DNA of 37,096 nucleotides from an uncultured Pelagibacteraceae bacterium. Its GTDB lineage: Bacteria > Pseudomonadota > Alphaproteobacteria > Pelagibacterales > Pelagibacteraceae. Both the position numbers and the translations under genes were made by a program. Position 1 is the stretch's first letter, and every line of letters begins with the position of its first letter. Positions 1 to 8,631 of this stretch are shown in pieces. The stretch covers positions 1 through 37,096 of the forward strand of contig CACJQX010000007.1 of NCBI GenBank assembly GCA_902595595.1. The letters are read 5' to 3'. The notes under the pieces are model-generated. The model was not told the DNA's origin and searched no databases. It was given only the letters and a program-made list of their open reading frames with translations.

Positions 1-1022
1 ATAATACCACCCCACGTTCTAAGCATTTTTAATTTACTCAAAAATGGCATCATGGCTATACCTTCAGTTAATACATGTTGCAATGTTGGTAAGTTTCCTC
101 TTTGAGCATAACTATTATAACCATCAAGATCACCGCCCATTACCATCTCACCTTTGTCAGATTGACTTACATAAAAGTGTCCTGCACCAAACGTAACTAC
201 ATTATCTAAAACTGGTTTAACTGGCTCAGAAACACATGCTTGAAGTAAATGAGTTTCAATTGGTAATGTCATATTTAATTTTTTCTGCTAAAATATTTGT
301 GCTACCCGCAACGCAAATACCAACTTTTTTTGCTTTGATATTTCCTCGTGAAGTTCTTATTCCCTTTATTTTTCCAGCGGAAACATCGAAACCTATCACC
401 TCACAATTTTGAATTATATCTACCCCCATGGAGTCTGCCTGACGTGCATAACCCCATGCAACAGCATCATGTCTTGCTGTACCTGCACTTGGTTGCATCA
501 AGCCACCAAAAAATTGGAAATCTTACGTTTTCAGAAAAAATCAGCCATTGGAATAATTTCTTTAACTTGCTCTCTATTTAAAAGAACAGCATCTATTCCA
601 TTTAATCTCATAGAATTTCCTCTTCTCGCGTATGCATTCATTTGTGCATCAGAATGCGCAAGATTAATTATTCCTCTTGGAGAAAACATTACATTGTAAT
701 TCAGATCCTGACTCATCTTTCTCCATAAATCCATTCCAAACTCACTGAACAAACCATTTTCGTCGTGCATGTAATTGGATCTAATAATTGTAGTATTACG
801 CCCTACGTTTCCACCACCGATCCATCCTTTTTCTATAATTGCAACATTTGTAATATTATGTTCTTTAGCAAGATAATAAGCTGTAGCTAAACCATGGCCT
901 CCGCCACCTATAATTACAACATCATATTCCTCTTTAGGTGTTGGATCTTTCCAAGCCAAATCCCAATTTTCATGGTTTGAAAAAGCGTTTTTAACAAGGT
1001 TAAATATAGAATATTTTTGCAT
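1..1022 (-). pseudogene. soxB: Sarcosine oxidase beta / N-methylglutamate dehydrogenase A-type flavoprotein, partial, with three frameshifts
   Basis: The first 163 residues match the start of heterotetrameric sarcosine oxidase beta subunits: a short lead, a dinucleotide-binding GGGGHG at about residues 39-44, and a GRNTTIIRSNY block. The frame is then lost at a T6 run (minus strand; 535-540), again at a T6 run (508-513), and at an A6 run (279-284). Removing one base from each run gives one continuous family-like protein of about 339 codons open to position 1, including GTARHDAVAWG and GHFYVSQSDKG blocks. The usual length is about 415, so the rest lies left of the window. The ATG at 1022 is preferred to an adjacent TTG. 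In a methylamine cluster this could be MgdA, which shares the fold; sequence alone does not separate the two. I infer either real decay or a consensus error, since no other gene in the window is broken. Confidence 0.8.
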
Positions 1023-1150
1023 CAATTAATTTTATAACAATCAATTTAAATAGTGCTTATTTTTTATATATATTTTTTAGAAGTTTCCAAATATCTCAAA
1101 AAAGGATAAGAAGTCACAGATAAAAAACTTTTAATTTATTTGGATTATTT

Positions 1151-2833
1151 ATGGCCGAAGTAAAATCTGACATTCAAATAGCTCGAGAAGCTAAGATGCA
1201 ACCAATAAAAGATATTCTTTCTAAAGTTGGAGTACCAGATGAAAATTTTGCTTTTAGTCCAATGGGTAGACACATAGCCAAAATAAATTTGGAATATTTA
1301 AATACTCTTAAAGAAGAGAATGGTAAATTAATTTTAGTTACTGCAATTACTCCTACTCCAGCTGGTGAAGGTAAAACTACAACTTCTGTTGGTTTAAATG
1401 ACGGTTTAAATAAAATTGGAAAAAAATCTATTGTTTGTCTAAGAGAACCAAGTCTTGGCCCATCATTTGGAATGAAGGGTGGAGCCGCTGGTGGTGGTTA
1501 TGCCCAAGTAGTACCGATGGAACAAATCAATCTTCATTTTACAGGTGACTTTCATGCTATTACATCTGCTCATAATTTATTATCTGCATTAATTGATAAT
1601 CATATCTATTGGGGCAACAAACTTAATATTGATGTTAGAAGAGTTGTTTGGAGAAGGGTAATGGATATGAATGATAGATCGTTAAGATCTATTGTTGTTG
1701 ATCTAGGAGGAGTAGCTAATGGTTACCCAAGGCAAGATAGTTTCGATATTACAGTTGCATCTGAGCTTATGGCTATTTTTTGTTTAGCAACAGACTTAAA
1801 AGATTTAGAAAACAGAATAGGAAATATTACAATTGGTTATACTAGAGATAAGCAAGCAATTTATGCAAAAGATTTAAATGCTCAAGGTCCGATGACTGTT
1901 TTGCTTAAGGAAGCAATAAGACCTAATGTAACTCAAACTCTAGAAAACAATCCTGCAATAATTCATGGTGGCCCTTTTGCAAATATTGCTCATGGATGTA
2001 ATTCAGTTATTGCAACTAAAGCTGGACTTAAATTAGCTGACTACGTTGTAACAGAGGCAGGATTCGGAGCAGATTTGGGAGCTGAAAAATTTCTGGATAT
2101 TAAGTGTAGAAAATCTGGTCTAAAACCAGATTGTGTTGTCATTGTTGCAACTATAAGAGCACTGAAAATGCATGGTGGAGTTGCTAAAGAAGATTTAAAA
2201 AAAGAAAATGTATCAGCACTTAAAGAAGGAATGGTAAATTTACGTAGACATATAAATAATATTAGAAAATTTGGATTACCTGTTACTGTTGCAGTTAATC
2301 ATTTTATTACTGATACTGAAGATGAAATGAAAACCTTGTTAGATTTTTGTGAAACGCAAGGAGTAAAAGCCTCTAAATGTACTCATTGGTCAAATGGAAG
2401 TGAAGGAACTATTGAACTGGCTAAAAATGTTGCAGAAATTTGTGAAGATAAAAAAGATACATTTAAATTTTTATATGAGGATGATCTTCCGTTATTCAAA
2501 AAAATAGAAAAAATTGCACAAGAAATTTATAGCGCATCTGAAGTGGTAGCTGATACAAAAGTTAGACAACAATTAAAAGATTTTGAAGAAAAGGGTTATG
2601 GTAAGTTACCTGTTTGTATTGCAAAAACTCAATATAGTTTTTCAACAGATCCAAATTTAAAAGGTGCACCTACAGGTCATGTTTTACCTGTAAGAGAGGT
2701 AAGACTTTCTTCTGGTGCAGAATTTATAGTTGTTGTGTGTGGAGAAATTATGACAATGCCAGGACTTCCAAGAGTTCCTGCGGCCGACTCAATAAAATTA
2801 AATGACAAGGGTGAAATAGAAGGTTTATTCTAA
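1151..2833 (+). CDS. fhs: Formate-tetrahydrofolate ligase (10-formyl-THF synthetase)
   Basis: This cytoplasmic enzyme interconverts formate, ATP and THF with 10-formyl-THF, ADP and phosphate. The 560-residue length is normal for the family. The P-loop [11 protein letters not shown] is at residues 68-78, and the glycine-rich FTHFS block starting [13 protein letters not shown] follows at about 99-133. It is divergent from the sarcosine-oxidase-like gene, with about 128 bases between, and it overlaps the end of the convergent amidotransferase gene by 9 bases. In this setting it probably turns one-carbon units released from methylated amines into formate with ATP gain, or the reverse for biosynthesis; the direction is inferred. 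ATG follows a weak GGA-type ribosome site. Confidence 0.97.
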   Translation: MAEVKSDIQIAREAKMQPIKDILSKVGVPDENFAFSPMGRHIAKINLEYLNTLKEENGKLILVTAITPTPAGEGKTTTSVGLNDGLNKIGKKSIVCLREPSLGPSFGMKGGAAGGGYAQVVPMEQINLHFTGDFHAITSAHNLLSALIDNHIYWGNKLNIDVRRVVWRRVMDMNDRSLRSIVVDLGGVANGYPRQDSFDITVASELMAIFCLATDLKDLENRIGNITIGYTRDKQAIYAKDLNAQGPMTVLLKEAIRPNVTQTLENNPAIIHGGPFANIAHGCNSVIATKAGLKLADYVVTEAGFGADLGAEKFLDIKCRKSGLKPDCVVIVATIRALKMHGGVAKEDLKKENVSALKEGMVNLRRHINNIRKFGLPVTVAVNHFITDTEDEMKTLLDFCETQGVKASKCTHWSNGSEGTIELAKNVAEICEDKKDTFKFLYEDDLPLFKKIEKIAQEIYSASEVVADTKVRQQLKDFEEKGYGKLPVCIAKTQYSFSTDPNLKGAPTGHVLPVREVRLSSGAEFIVVVCGEIMTMPGLPRVPAADSIKLNDKGEIEGLF

Positions 2834-3613
2834 ATTTAAGTAGTTTAACCAATTCTCTAATTCTCTCATTCTAGAAACTTTATCTAATTTATTATTCTCA
2901 GTTTCTATATGTTTAATGTGATTATCTATCTCATTCTCATCTTTAAATGCACCTTTTTCTAAAAGTCTTTTTTTTCTGAAAATAATCAAATTGATCATTT
3001 TATTATAAGTAATCTCAGGGTGGTATTGAAGCCCCCATACATTACAGTTACCAACTTTAAAATTTATTCCTTGCACGTTATTTATTGAGTTTGAGGCTAA
3101 TAAAATTGAATCTTCTGGCATTGTTACGACTTCATCAAAATTAAACGCTGGTGTGTTAAATTTTTGATCTTTATTTTTATAAAGTGGATGATTTAAACCT
3201 TTTTCATTAATTTCTATGTTTGAGGCAATGCCTCTATGAGATCCTTTTGTAGCTTTTTTAACTTCCCCTCCTGCTGCGGTTACAGCTACTTGCATGCCCC
3301 AACATATTGCTAAAATTTTTTTGATTTTTTTCTGACATTCTTTCATAAATTCAATTTGTCTTTTTATTTCTGGAGTATTGTTATAAATATTTAAACTACT
3401 ACCACCCCAAATAAGACCATCATAACTTTCAAGTGCATCAATATTTTTATCGATATTTTCGTCTGAAGAAGGATTAACCACGTGGGTTTCTAATTTATCT
3501 GTGAAAAACGCTAAACTATCTTTAAGGCTTTCTGTATGTGTTTGAATTCCAGCCTCAGAAAAACTTTGATTTTCTTCTCGTAAGTTTCCTTCTACTATCA
3601 ATATTTTTTTCAT
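2825..3613 (-). CDS. Class I glutamine amidotransferase-like protein (GMP-synthase GATase type)
   Basis: A single-domain class I GATase of 262 residues. The nucleophile elbow is AICWGMQ with Cys104, and the His-x-Glu pair is in LQYHPEI (His198, Glu200), so the catalytic triad is complete. No synthetase domain is fused, so this is not GuaA. Standalone members of this fold include glutamine amidotransferases of unknown partner and gamma-glutamyl amide hydrolases of the PuuD kind. It is translationally coupled to the alcohol dehydrogenase upstream through a TAATG overlap and converges on fhs. Given gamma-glutamylmethylamide chemistry elsewhere in the window, hydrolysis of a gamma-glutamyl amide is a reasonable but unproven guess. 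The substrate cannot be read from the sequence. Confidence 0.85.
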   Translation of the reverse strand: MKKILIVEGNLREENQSFSEAGIQTHTESLKDSLAFFTDKLETHVVNPSSDENIDKNIDALESYDGLIWGGSSLNIYNNTPEIKRQIEFMKECQKKIKKILAICWGMQVAVTAAGGEVKKATKGSHRGIASNIEINEKGLNHPLYKNKDQKFNTPAFNFDEVVTMPEDSILLASNSINNVQGINFKVGNCNVWGLQYHPEITYNKMINLIIFRKKRLLEKGAFKDENEIDNHIKHIETENNKLDKVSRMRELENWLNYLNLE

Positions 3614-4770
3614 TAAAATAATTCTCCAGAAATACTTTTTATATACATTTCTTTTAGATCATTTTGACTTAATTTTTTGGGATTTCCTCCTGTTGATGGA
3701 TCTTCAAATGCCATTGATGAAAGTTCATCTAAATCAATATTATTACAATCCATTACATCTGATAATTTGTGTGGAATATTTAAATTTTTTCTTAATTCCA
3801 AAATCCAATTTAAAAAACTATCAAAATTTTTATTTAAATTAAGATAATCACAAATCGATATTATTTTGTTTTCGATGGATGGTTTGTTAAATGTTAAAAC
3901 ATAAGGCATAAATATTGCGTTAGATAAACCATGGTGAACATTGAATTTACCGTTTACAGGATGGCTCAATGAGTGAATTGCTCCTAGTCCCTTCTGAAAT
4001 GCAGTCGAGCCCATTGAAGCCGCTGAAAGTAAATCCATTCTAGCGTTAACATCTTTTCCATTTGTGAATGCTTTAATTAAAGAATTTTTAATTAACTTCA
4101 TCCCTTCTATCGCCATACCATCAGCCATTGGATGATATCCTGGTGCACAAAACGCTTCTAAATTATGTGCAAGTGCATCCATTCCGGTCGCTGCTGTTAA
4201 TCTTGGAGATAAATCTAATGTAAGTAAAGGGTCTAAAATCACAATCGAAGGTAACATTTTTGGGTGAAAAATAATTTTTTTTGCACCTGTTTCTTTATTT
4301 ATTATTGCAGATGCTCTACCAGTTTCGGATCCTGTTCCTGCAGTGGTTGGAACTGCAATAATTTTTGAAATTTTAGAACTATCAGCTCTTGTCCAGTAAT
4401 CGCCAATATCTTCGAAATCCCATAATGGTCTAGATTGATTACACATAAATGCTATGGCTTTTCCAACATCTAAACCACTTCCGCCTCCTAAAGCTATTAC
4501 ACCATCACAGTCCGAGGTATTATAAACTTTAACACCTTCTCCTACATTTTCTCCAATTGGATTTCCCGTAAAATTAGAAAAAATTGCTAAATTTTCAAAA
4601 CTTTTTTTTAATCTTAATATTATATTTTTTGTTAAATCTAAGTTAATTAAATCCTTGTCTGTTACAAATAATGGATTTGAAATATTTAACTCTTTACAGG
4701 CTAAGGATAAATCTTCAATTCTATTTTCTCCTATCCACATAGTGGTTGGATAATTCCAATTAATACTCAT
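3613..4770 (-). CDS. Iron-containing alcohol dehydrogenase (group III)
   Basis: 385 residues, the usual size for NAD-dependent group III alcohol dehydrogenases. The nucleotide-binding GGGSGLD lies at 95-101 and the PTTAGTGSE segment at about 141-149. The four metal ligands can be placed by spacing: Asp198 and His202 (MDALAH), His266 (AIHSLSH) and His280 (VHHG). It is the first gene of a two-gene unit with the amidotransferase, sharing one base. The family oxidises short alcohols or reduces aldehydes, and SAR11 members have been discussed in connection with methanol and other small alcohols. Its place between fhs and tmm suggests a one-carbon or small-aldehyde role, but substrate identity is inference. 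Confidence 0.93.
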   Translation of the reverse strand: MSINWNYPTTMWIGENRIEDLSLACKELNISNPLFVTDKDLINLDLTKNIILRLKKSFENLAIFSNFTGNPIGENVGEGVKVYNTSDCDGVIALGGGSGLDVGKAIAFMCNQSRPLWDFEDIGDYWTRADSSKISKIIAVPTTAGTGSETGRASAIINKETGAKKIIFHPKMLPSIVILDPLLTLDLSPRLTAATGMDALAHNLEAFCAPGYHPMADGMAIEGMKLIKNSLIKAFTNGKDVNARMDLLSAASMGSTAFQKGLGAIHSLSHPVNGKFNVHHGLSNAIFMPYVLTFNKPSIENKIISICDYLNLNKNFDSFLNWILELRKNLNIPHKLSDVMDCNNIDLDELSSMAFEDPSTGGNPKKLSQNDLKEMYIKSISGELF

Positions 4771-4847
4771 AACAAAATATAATTTTATTTTTTTAAAAAT
4801 TGTTAGTAAGATATATTTATAAATTTATTAATGATAGGAAAAATTCT

Positions 4848-6179
4848 ATGTCAAAAGTAGCAATCATAGGCGCTGGTCCATGTGGACTTTCAATTTTAAG
4901 AGCATTTGAGCATTTAGAAAATAAAGGAGAAAAAATTCCTGAAATAGTTTGCTTTGAAAAACAAGAAAGTTGGGGAGGTTTATGGAACTACAACTGGAGA
5001 ACTGGTTCAGATCAATATGGAGATCCTGTACCTAACAGTATGTACAGATACTTATGGTCTAATGGACCTAAAGAATGTTTAGAATTTGCTGATTATTCTT
5101 TTGATGAACATTTTGGTAAGCCAATTCCTTCTTTTCCTCCAAGAGAAGTACTGCAAGATTATATTTTAGGAAGAGTGAGCAAGGGAAATATAAAAAGTAA
5201 GATTAAATTTAATACAAGAGTCACAAACACTGTTTATAAAAATGATAAGTTTGAAATTAGCTACCAGGACAAGGTAAATAATAAAGTTTTAAATGATACA
5301 TTCGATTATGTGGTAGTCTCTACAGGTCATTTTTCTGTGCCTTTTATTCCTGAGTACGAAGGAATGAATTCTTTCCCAGGAAGGATAATGCACTCACATG
5401 ATTTTAGAGATGCAGAAGAGTTTAGAGGAAAAGATGTAATTGTTTTGGGGAGCAGTTATTCAGCTGAAGATGTAGCCCTGCAATGTAATAAATATGGCGC
5501 TAAAAGTGTAACAATCGGTTACAGGCATAACCCAATGGGCTTTAAATGGCCAAAAGGCATGAAAGAAGTTCATTACTTAGATAGGTTAGATGGAAAAAAA
5601 GCTATATTTAAAGACGGAACAGAACAAAATGCCGATGTAGTGATCTTGTGTACTGGATATCTTCATCATTTCCCATTTTTAGATGAAAGTTTAAAATTAA
5701 AAACACATAACAGATTATATCCACCAAAACTTTACAAAGGAGTTGTGTGGCAAGATAATCATAAACTTTTATACTTAGGTATGCAGGACCAGTTTCATAC
5801 ATTTAACATGTTTGACTGTCAGGGATGGTATGCGAGAGATGTGATCATGGGAAAAATCAAAATGCCTAGTGACGACGAGATAGATAAAGACATAAATAAA
5901 TGGGTTTCAATGGAGGAAAAATTAGAAAATCCTGATCAAATGATAGATTTTCAAACAGAATATACCAAAGAACTTCATGATATGTCTGATTATCCTAAAA
6001 TTGATTTTGAATTAATTAGAAAACATTTCAAAGAATGGGAACACCATAAAGTAGAGGATATTCTAACTTATAGAAATAAATCGTTTTCATCTCCAGTGAC
6101 TGGATCAGTTGCGCCAATTCATCATACGCCTTGGGAAAAAGCGATGGATGACTCTATGGAAACTTTTTTAAATAAATAG
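4848..6179 (+). CDS. tmm: Trimethylamine monooxygenase (FMO family)
   Basis: A cytoplasmic flavoprotein of 443 residues that oxidises trimethylamine to trimethylamine N-oxide with NADPH and O2. The FAD site is GAGPCG at residues 8-13. The FMO signature FxGxxxHxxxF is at 176-186, the NADPH-binding GSSYSAED at 201-208, and the late CTGY motif at 268-271. Length and motif order fit bacterial Tmm rather than Baeyer-Villiger enzymes. The ATG at 4848 is chosen because the Rossmann strand follows at once; an in-frame TTG 48 bases earlier would add an unlikely tail. The gene converges on gpsA with 4 bases between stops. Nearby tdm and the TMAO importer support Tmm over a generic FMO. Confidence 0.92.
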   Translation: MSKVAIIGAGPCGLSILRAFEHLENKGEKIPEIVCFEKQESWGGLWNYNWRTGSDQYGDPVPNSMYRYLWSNGPKECLEFADYSFDEHFGKPIPSFPPREVLQDYILGRVSKGNIKSKIKFNTRVTNTVYKNDKFEISYQDKVNNKVLNDTFDYVVVSTGHFSVPFIPEYEGMNSFPGRIMHSHDFRDAEEFRGKDVIVLGSSYSAEDVALQCNKYGAKSVTIGYRHNPMGFKWPKGMKEVHYLDRLDGKKAIFKDGTEQNADVVILCTGYLHHFPFLDESLKLKTHNRLYPPKLYKGVVWQDNHKLLYLGMQDQFHTFNMFDCQGWYARDVIMGKIKMPSDDEIDKDINKWVSMEEKLENPDQMIDFQTEYTKELHDMSDYPKIDFELIRKHFKEWEHHKVEDILTYRNKSFSSPVTGSVAPIHHTPWEKAMDDSMETFLNK

Positions 6180-6183
6180 AAAA

Positions 6184-7140
6184 TTAATATTTAATTTTTA
6201 ATTTTTTGTTTTTAACAATTGCCTCTAATAAAGAGATCATTAACGGAACTTTTCGTTTATTAATTTTTTTAAATACAAAAGGAGCAATTTCTATTGCTAA
6301 ATCAGCACCTTCTACTGTATCGTTTTTCATAAACTTTTTCTTTGCTTGGATAAAAGTATAGCCTTTACCTAGATATTCTCCCATTTTACTATTTCTTCCT
6401 CCCATTGCACTCACGTATAAATCTCCTAAACCTGCCAGACCATAAACAGTTTCTTTTTTTCCTTTAAAATAATTTGCAAGATATTTCATTTCATCAATTG
6501 ATTTTCGGAATAAAGCCGATGATGTATTATGCCATTGTCCAGCTCCAATGATCATTGAATAAATATTTTTTATAGCAGATAAAAATTCAACTCCATTAAC
6601 ATCTCTACTAAATTCAGTTTGATAATAATTTGTTGAAATTAATTTTCCTATTTTTTTTGCAGTATTAATATTTTTGTTCGCAACAACAGTGAAACTTCTA
6701 ACTTTTTTAGCTAATTCTTTTGCTAAACATGGGCCTTTCAAAACTGAAATATTTAAATTCTTATTATACTTTCTTAATAAGCTAGACATTGAAATTAAAT
6801 TCCTATCATCTAATTTAAGACCTTTTGTTAATACTAAAATAGGCAATTTATTTTTTATTTTTGAAAGATTTTTTCCAATTAAGTCTATTCCAATAGAACT
6901 CACAGCAATTACAATTAAGTCCCATTTCTGATTTAAGATGTCGCTTGAAAATTTATTTATTTTTAATTTTTGTGGTAAATTTATATTTAATGATGGGTGA
7001 ATTTTTTTTTTTAAGTTTAATTTTTGTAATAATTTAAAGTTATATGGCTCTGTTAATGTAACCGAGTGACCATTATCTAACAATGGTATCGAGAAAGCAG
7101 CTCCCATAGCTCCAGCGCCAACAATTAAAATTTTTTTCAT
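6184..7140 (-). CDS. gpsA: NAD(P)-dependent glycerol-3-phosphate dehydrogenase
   Basis: 318 residues, matching GpsA-type dehydrogenases that interconvert sn-glycerol-3-phosphate and dihydroxyacetone phosphate. The Rossmann motif GAGAMG is at 8-13, a GPCLAKE block at about 136-142, the likely catalytic Lys191 lies in AIKNIY, and GLAGLGD at 234-240. It is somewhat divergent from textbook GpsA (GPCLAKE instead of GPSFAxE). It lies 8 bases downstream of glycerol kinase in what looks like one operon with the ABC importer genes. With GlpK it would convert glycerol to DHAP; whether it runs in that catabolic direction or supplies G3P for lipids is not visible in the sequence. Confidence 0.9.
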   Translation of the reverse strand: MKKILIVGAGAMGAAFSIPLLDNGHSVTLTEPYNFKLLQKLNLKKKIHPSLNINLPQKLKINKFSSDILNQKWDLIVIAVSSIGIDLIGKNLSKIKNKLPILVLTKGLKLDDRNLISMSSLLRKYNKNLNISVLKGPCLAKELAKKVRSFTVVANKNINTAKKIGKLISTNYYQTEFSRDVNGVEFLSAIKNIYSMIIGAGQWHNTSSALFRKSIDEMKYLANYFKGKKETVYGLAGLGDLYVSAMGGRNSKMGEYLGKGYTFIQAKKKFMKNDTVEGADLAIEIAPFVFKKINKRKVPLMISLLEAIVKNKKLKIKY

Positions 7141-7148
7141 TTTTATCT

Positions 7149-8627
7149 TTATGCTAAGGTTTTTTTAATTGCTTGCTTCCAACCATGCAATATATGATTT
7201 CTAAGTTTTTTATTAATTTTTGGCTTAAAAGCTTTATCTTTTTTCCATGTATTTTTTATCTGGTTTAATGATTTGAATTCTCCTACTTGATAACCTGCGA
7301 ACAGGGCTGCTCCGAGAGCAGTGGTTTCTAAGACTTTCGGTCGAATTACTTTTAGATTAATTACATCTGCTAAAAATTGTGAAAACCAATTATTAGCTAC
7401 CATACCCCCATCAATCTTTACTATCCTAGGCTTCAAACCATCTTTATTCATTGAATAAAATAAATCATAACTTTGATAAGCAACAGACTCGACGGTTGCT
7501 CTCACTAAAGTTTTCCAATCACTATCTCTTGTAAGTCCTGTTATTAAACCTCTGGCGTCAGGTCTCCAATAAGGTGCGCCTATTCCACTAAAAGCTGGGA
7601 CAACATAAACTTCGTTATTGCTTTTTGTTGATTTAGCTATTTTTTCAGTTTCATAAGCATTGTTTATTAATTTAATTTTATCCCTTAACCATTGTACGCC
7701 TGCTCCTGCTATGAAAATAGATCCTTCAAGAGCATAGGTAGTCCTATTATTCAATCGATAACAAATTGTCGTTAATAACTTATTTTTTGAATTAATTTTT
7801 TTTGATCCAGTGTTCATTATTATAAATGCACCAGTACCATAAGTACTTTTTATAGATCCTTTTTCAAAACAAGCTTGTCCTACAGCAGCTGCTTGTTGAT
7901 CTCCTAAAACAGCTGAAATGGATATTTCTTTTCCAGTAACTCTCTTGTCTGTTTTTCCAAAATTATCTGCAGAATTTTTTACCTCTGGCAAGATGCTCTT
8001 TGGAATTTTTAATTTTTGTAATATTTGATTATCCCATTTATTGTTGTTAATATTAAACAACATGGTTCTACTTGCATTGGTAGCTTCGGTTAAATGCTGT
8101 TTACCTTTGGTTAATTTCCAAATCAAGAAGGTATCCACCGTACCAAACAATAAATTATTAGTTTTTAGTAATTTTTTTGAAACTTTAACATTATCTAAAA
8201 TCCATTTTATTTTAGTGGCAGAAAAATAAGGATCTATAAATAACCCTGTTTTTTTTCTAAAAGTATTTTCATAATTTTTATTCTTTAGAGATTTACAATA
8301 TTCCTGGGTTCTTCTATCTTGCCAAACGATTGCATTATAAATAGGTTTTCCAGTTTTTTTATTCCACAAAATTGTAGTTTCCCTTTGATTTGTAATTCCA
8401 ATAGTAAGTATATTACCTTTTAAACTTTTAGCTTTTTTAATTACTTGCTTTAATGCTTTAAGTGTTGTCGACCAAATTTCATTTGGATTATGTTCTACCC
8501 ATCCATTTCTAGGAAAGTATTGTTTAAATTCATATTGAGAAATAAATTTAATGTTCCCTTTAGTGTCAAACAAAACAACTCTTGACGAGGTTGTTCCTTG
8601 ATCAATGGAGACAATAAATTTTTTCAA
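7149..8627 (-). CDS. glpK: Glycerol kinase
   Basis: 492 residues of the FGGY kinase family, phosphorylating glycerol to glycerol-3-phosphate. The N-terminal phosphate-binding SIDQGTTSS is at about 7-14, TNQRETT at 79-85 holds the Arg-Glu pair that contacts glycerol in GlpK, PYFSATK is at 133-139, and GDQQAA at 242-247 includes the catalytic Asp. The start is a TTG at 8627; no better ATG is found before the conserved N-terminus. Only 4 bases separate it from the permease gene upstream and 8 from gpsA downstream, so co-transcription with the importer is likely. No glycerol facilitator is present in the window. Confidence 0.96.
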   Translation of the reverse strand: MKKFIVSIDQGTTSSRVVLFDTKGNIKFISQYEFKQYFPRNGWVEHNPNEIWSTTLKALKQVIKKAKSLKGNILTIGITNQRETTILWNKKTGKPIYNAIVWQDRRTQEYCKSLKNKNYENTFRKKTGLFIDPYFSATKIKWILDNVKVSKKLLKTNNLLFGTVDTFLIWKLTKGKQHLTEATNASRTMLFNINNNKWDNQILQKLKIPKSILPEVKNSADNFGKTDKRVTGKEISISAVLGDQQAAAVGQACFEKGSIKSTYGTGAFIIMNTGSKKINSKNKLLTTICYRLNNRTTYALEGSIFIAGAGVQWLRDKIKLINNAYETEKIAKSTKSNNEVYVVPAFSGIGAPYWRPDARGLITGLTRDSDWKTLVRATVESVAYQSYDLFYSMNKDGLKPRIVKIDGGMVANNWFSQFLADVINLKVIRPKVLETTALGAALFAGYQVGEFKSLNQIKNTWKKDKAFKPKINKKLRNHILHGWKQAIKKTLA

Positions 8628-8631
8628 AATA

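Noticed and set aside
1-1022. Programmed ribosomal frameshifting in the SoxB/MgdA gene
   Set aside because: Three separate shifts in the same direction, without pseudoknot or stop-linked signals, are not like known programmed sites.
4800-4847. TTG-initiated extension adding 16 residues to tmm
   Set aside because: The extension has no family resemblance and the ATG at 4848 is followed directly by the FAD-binding strand.
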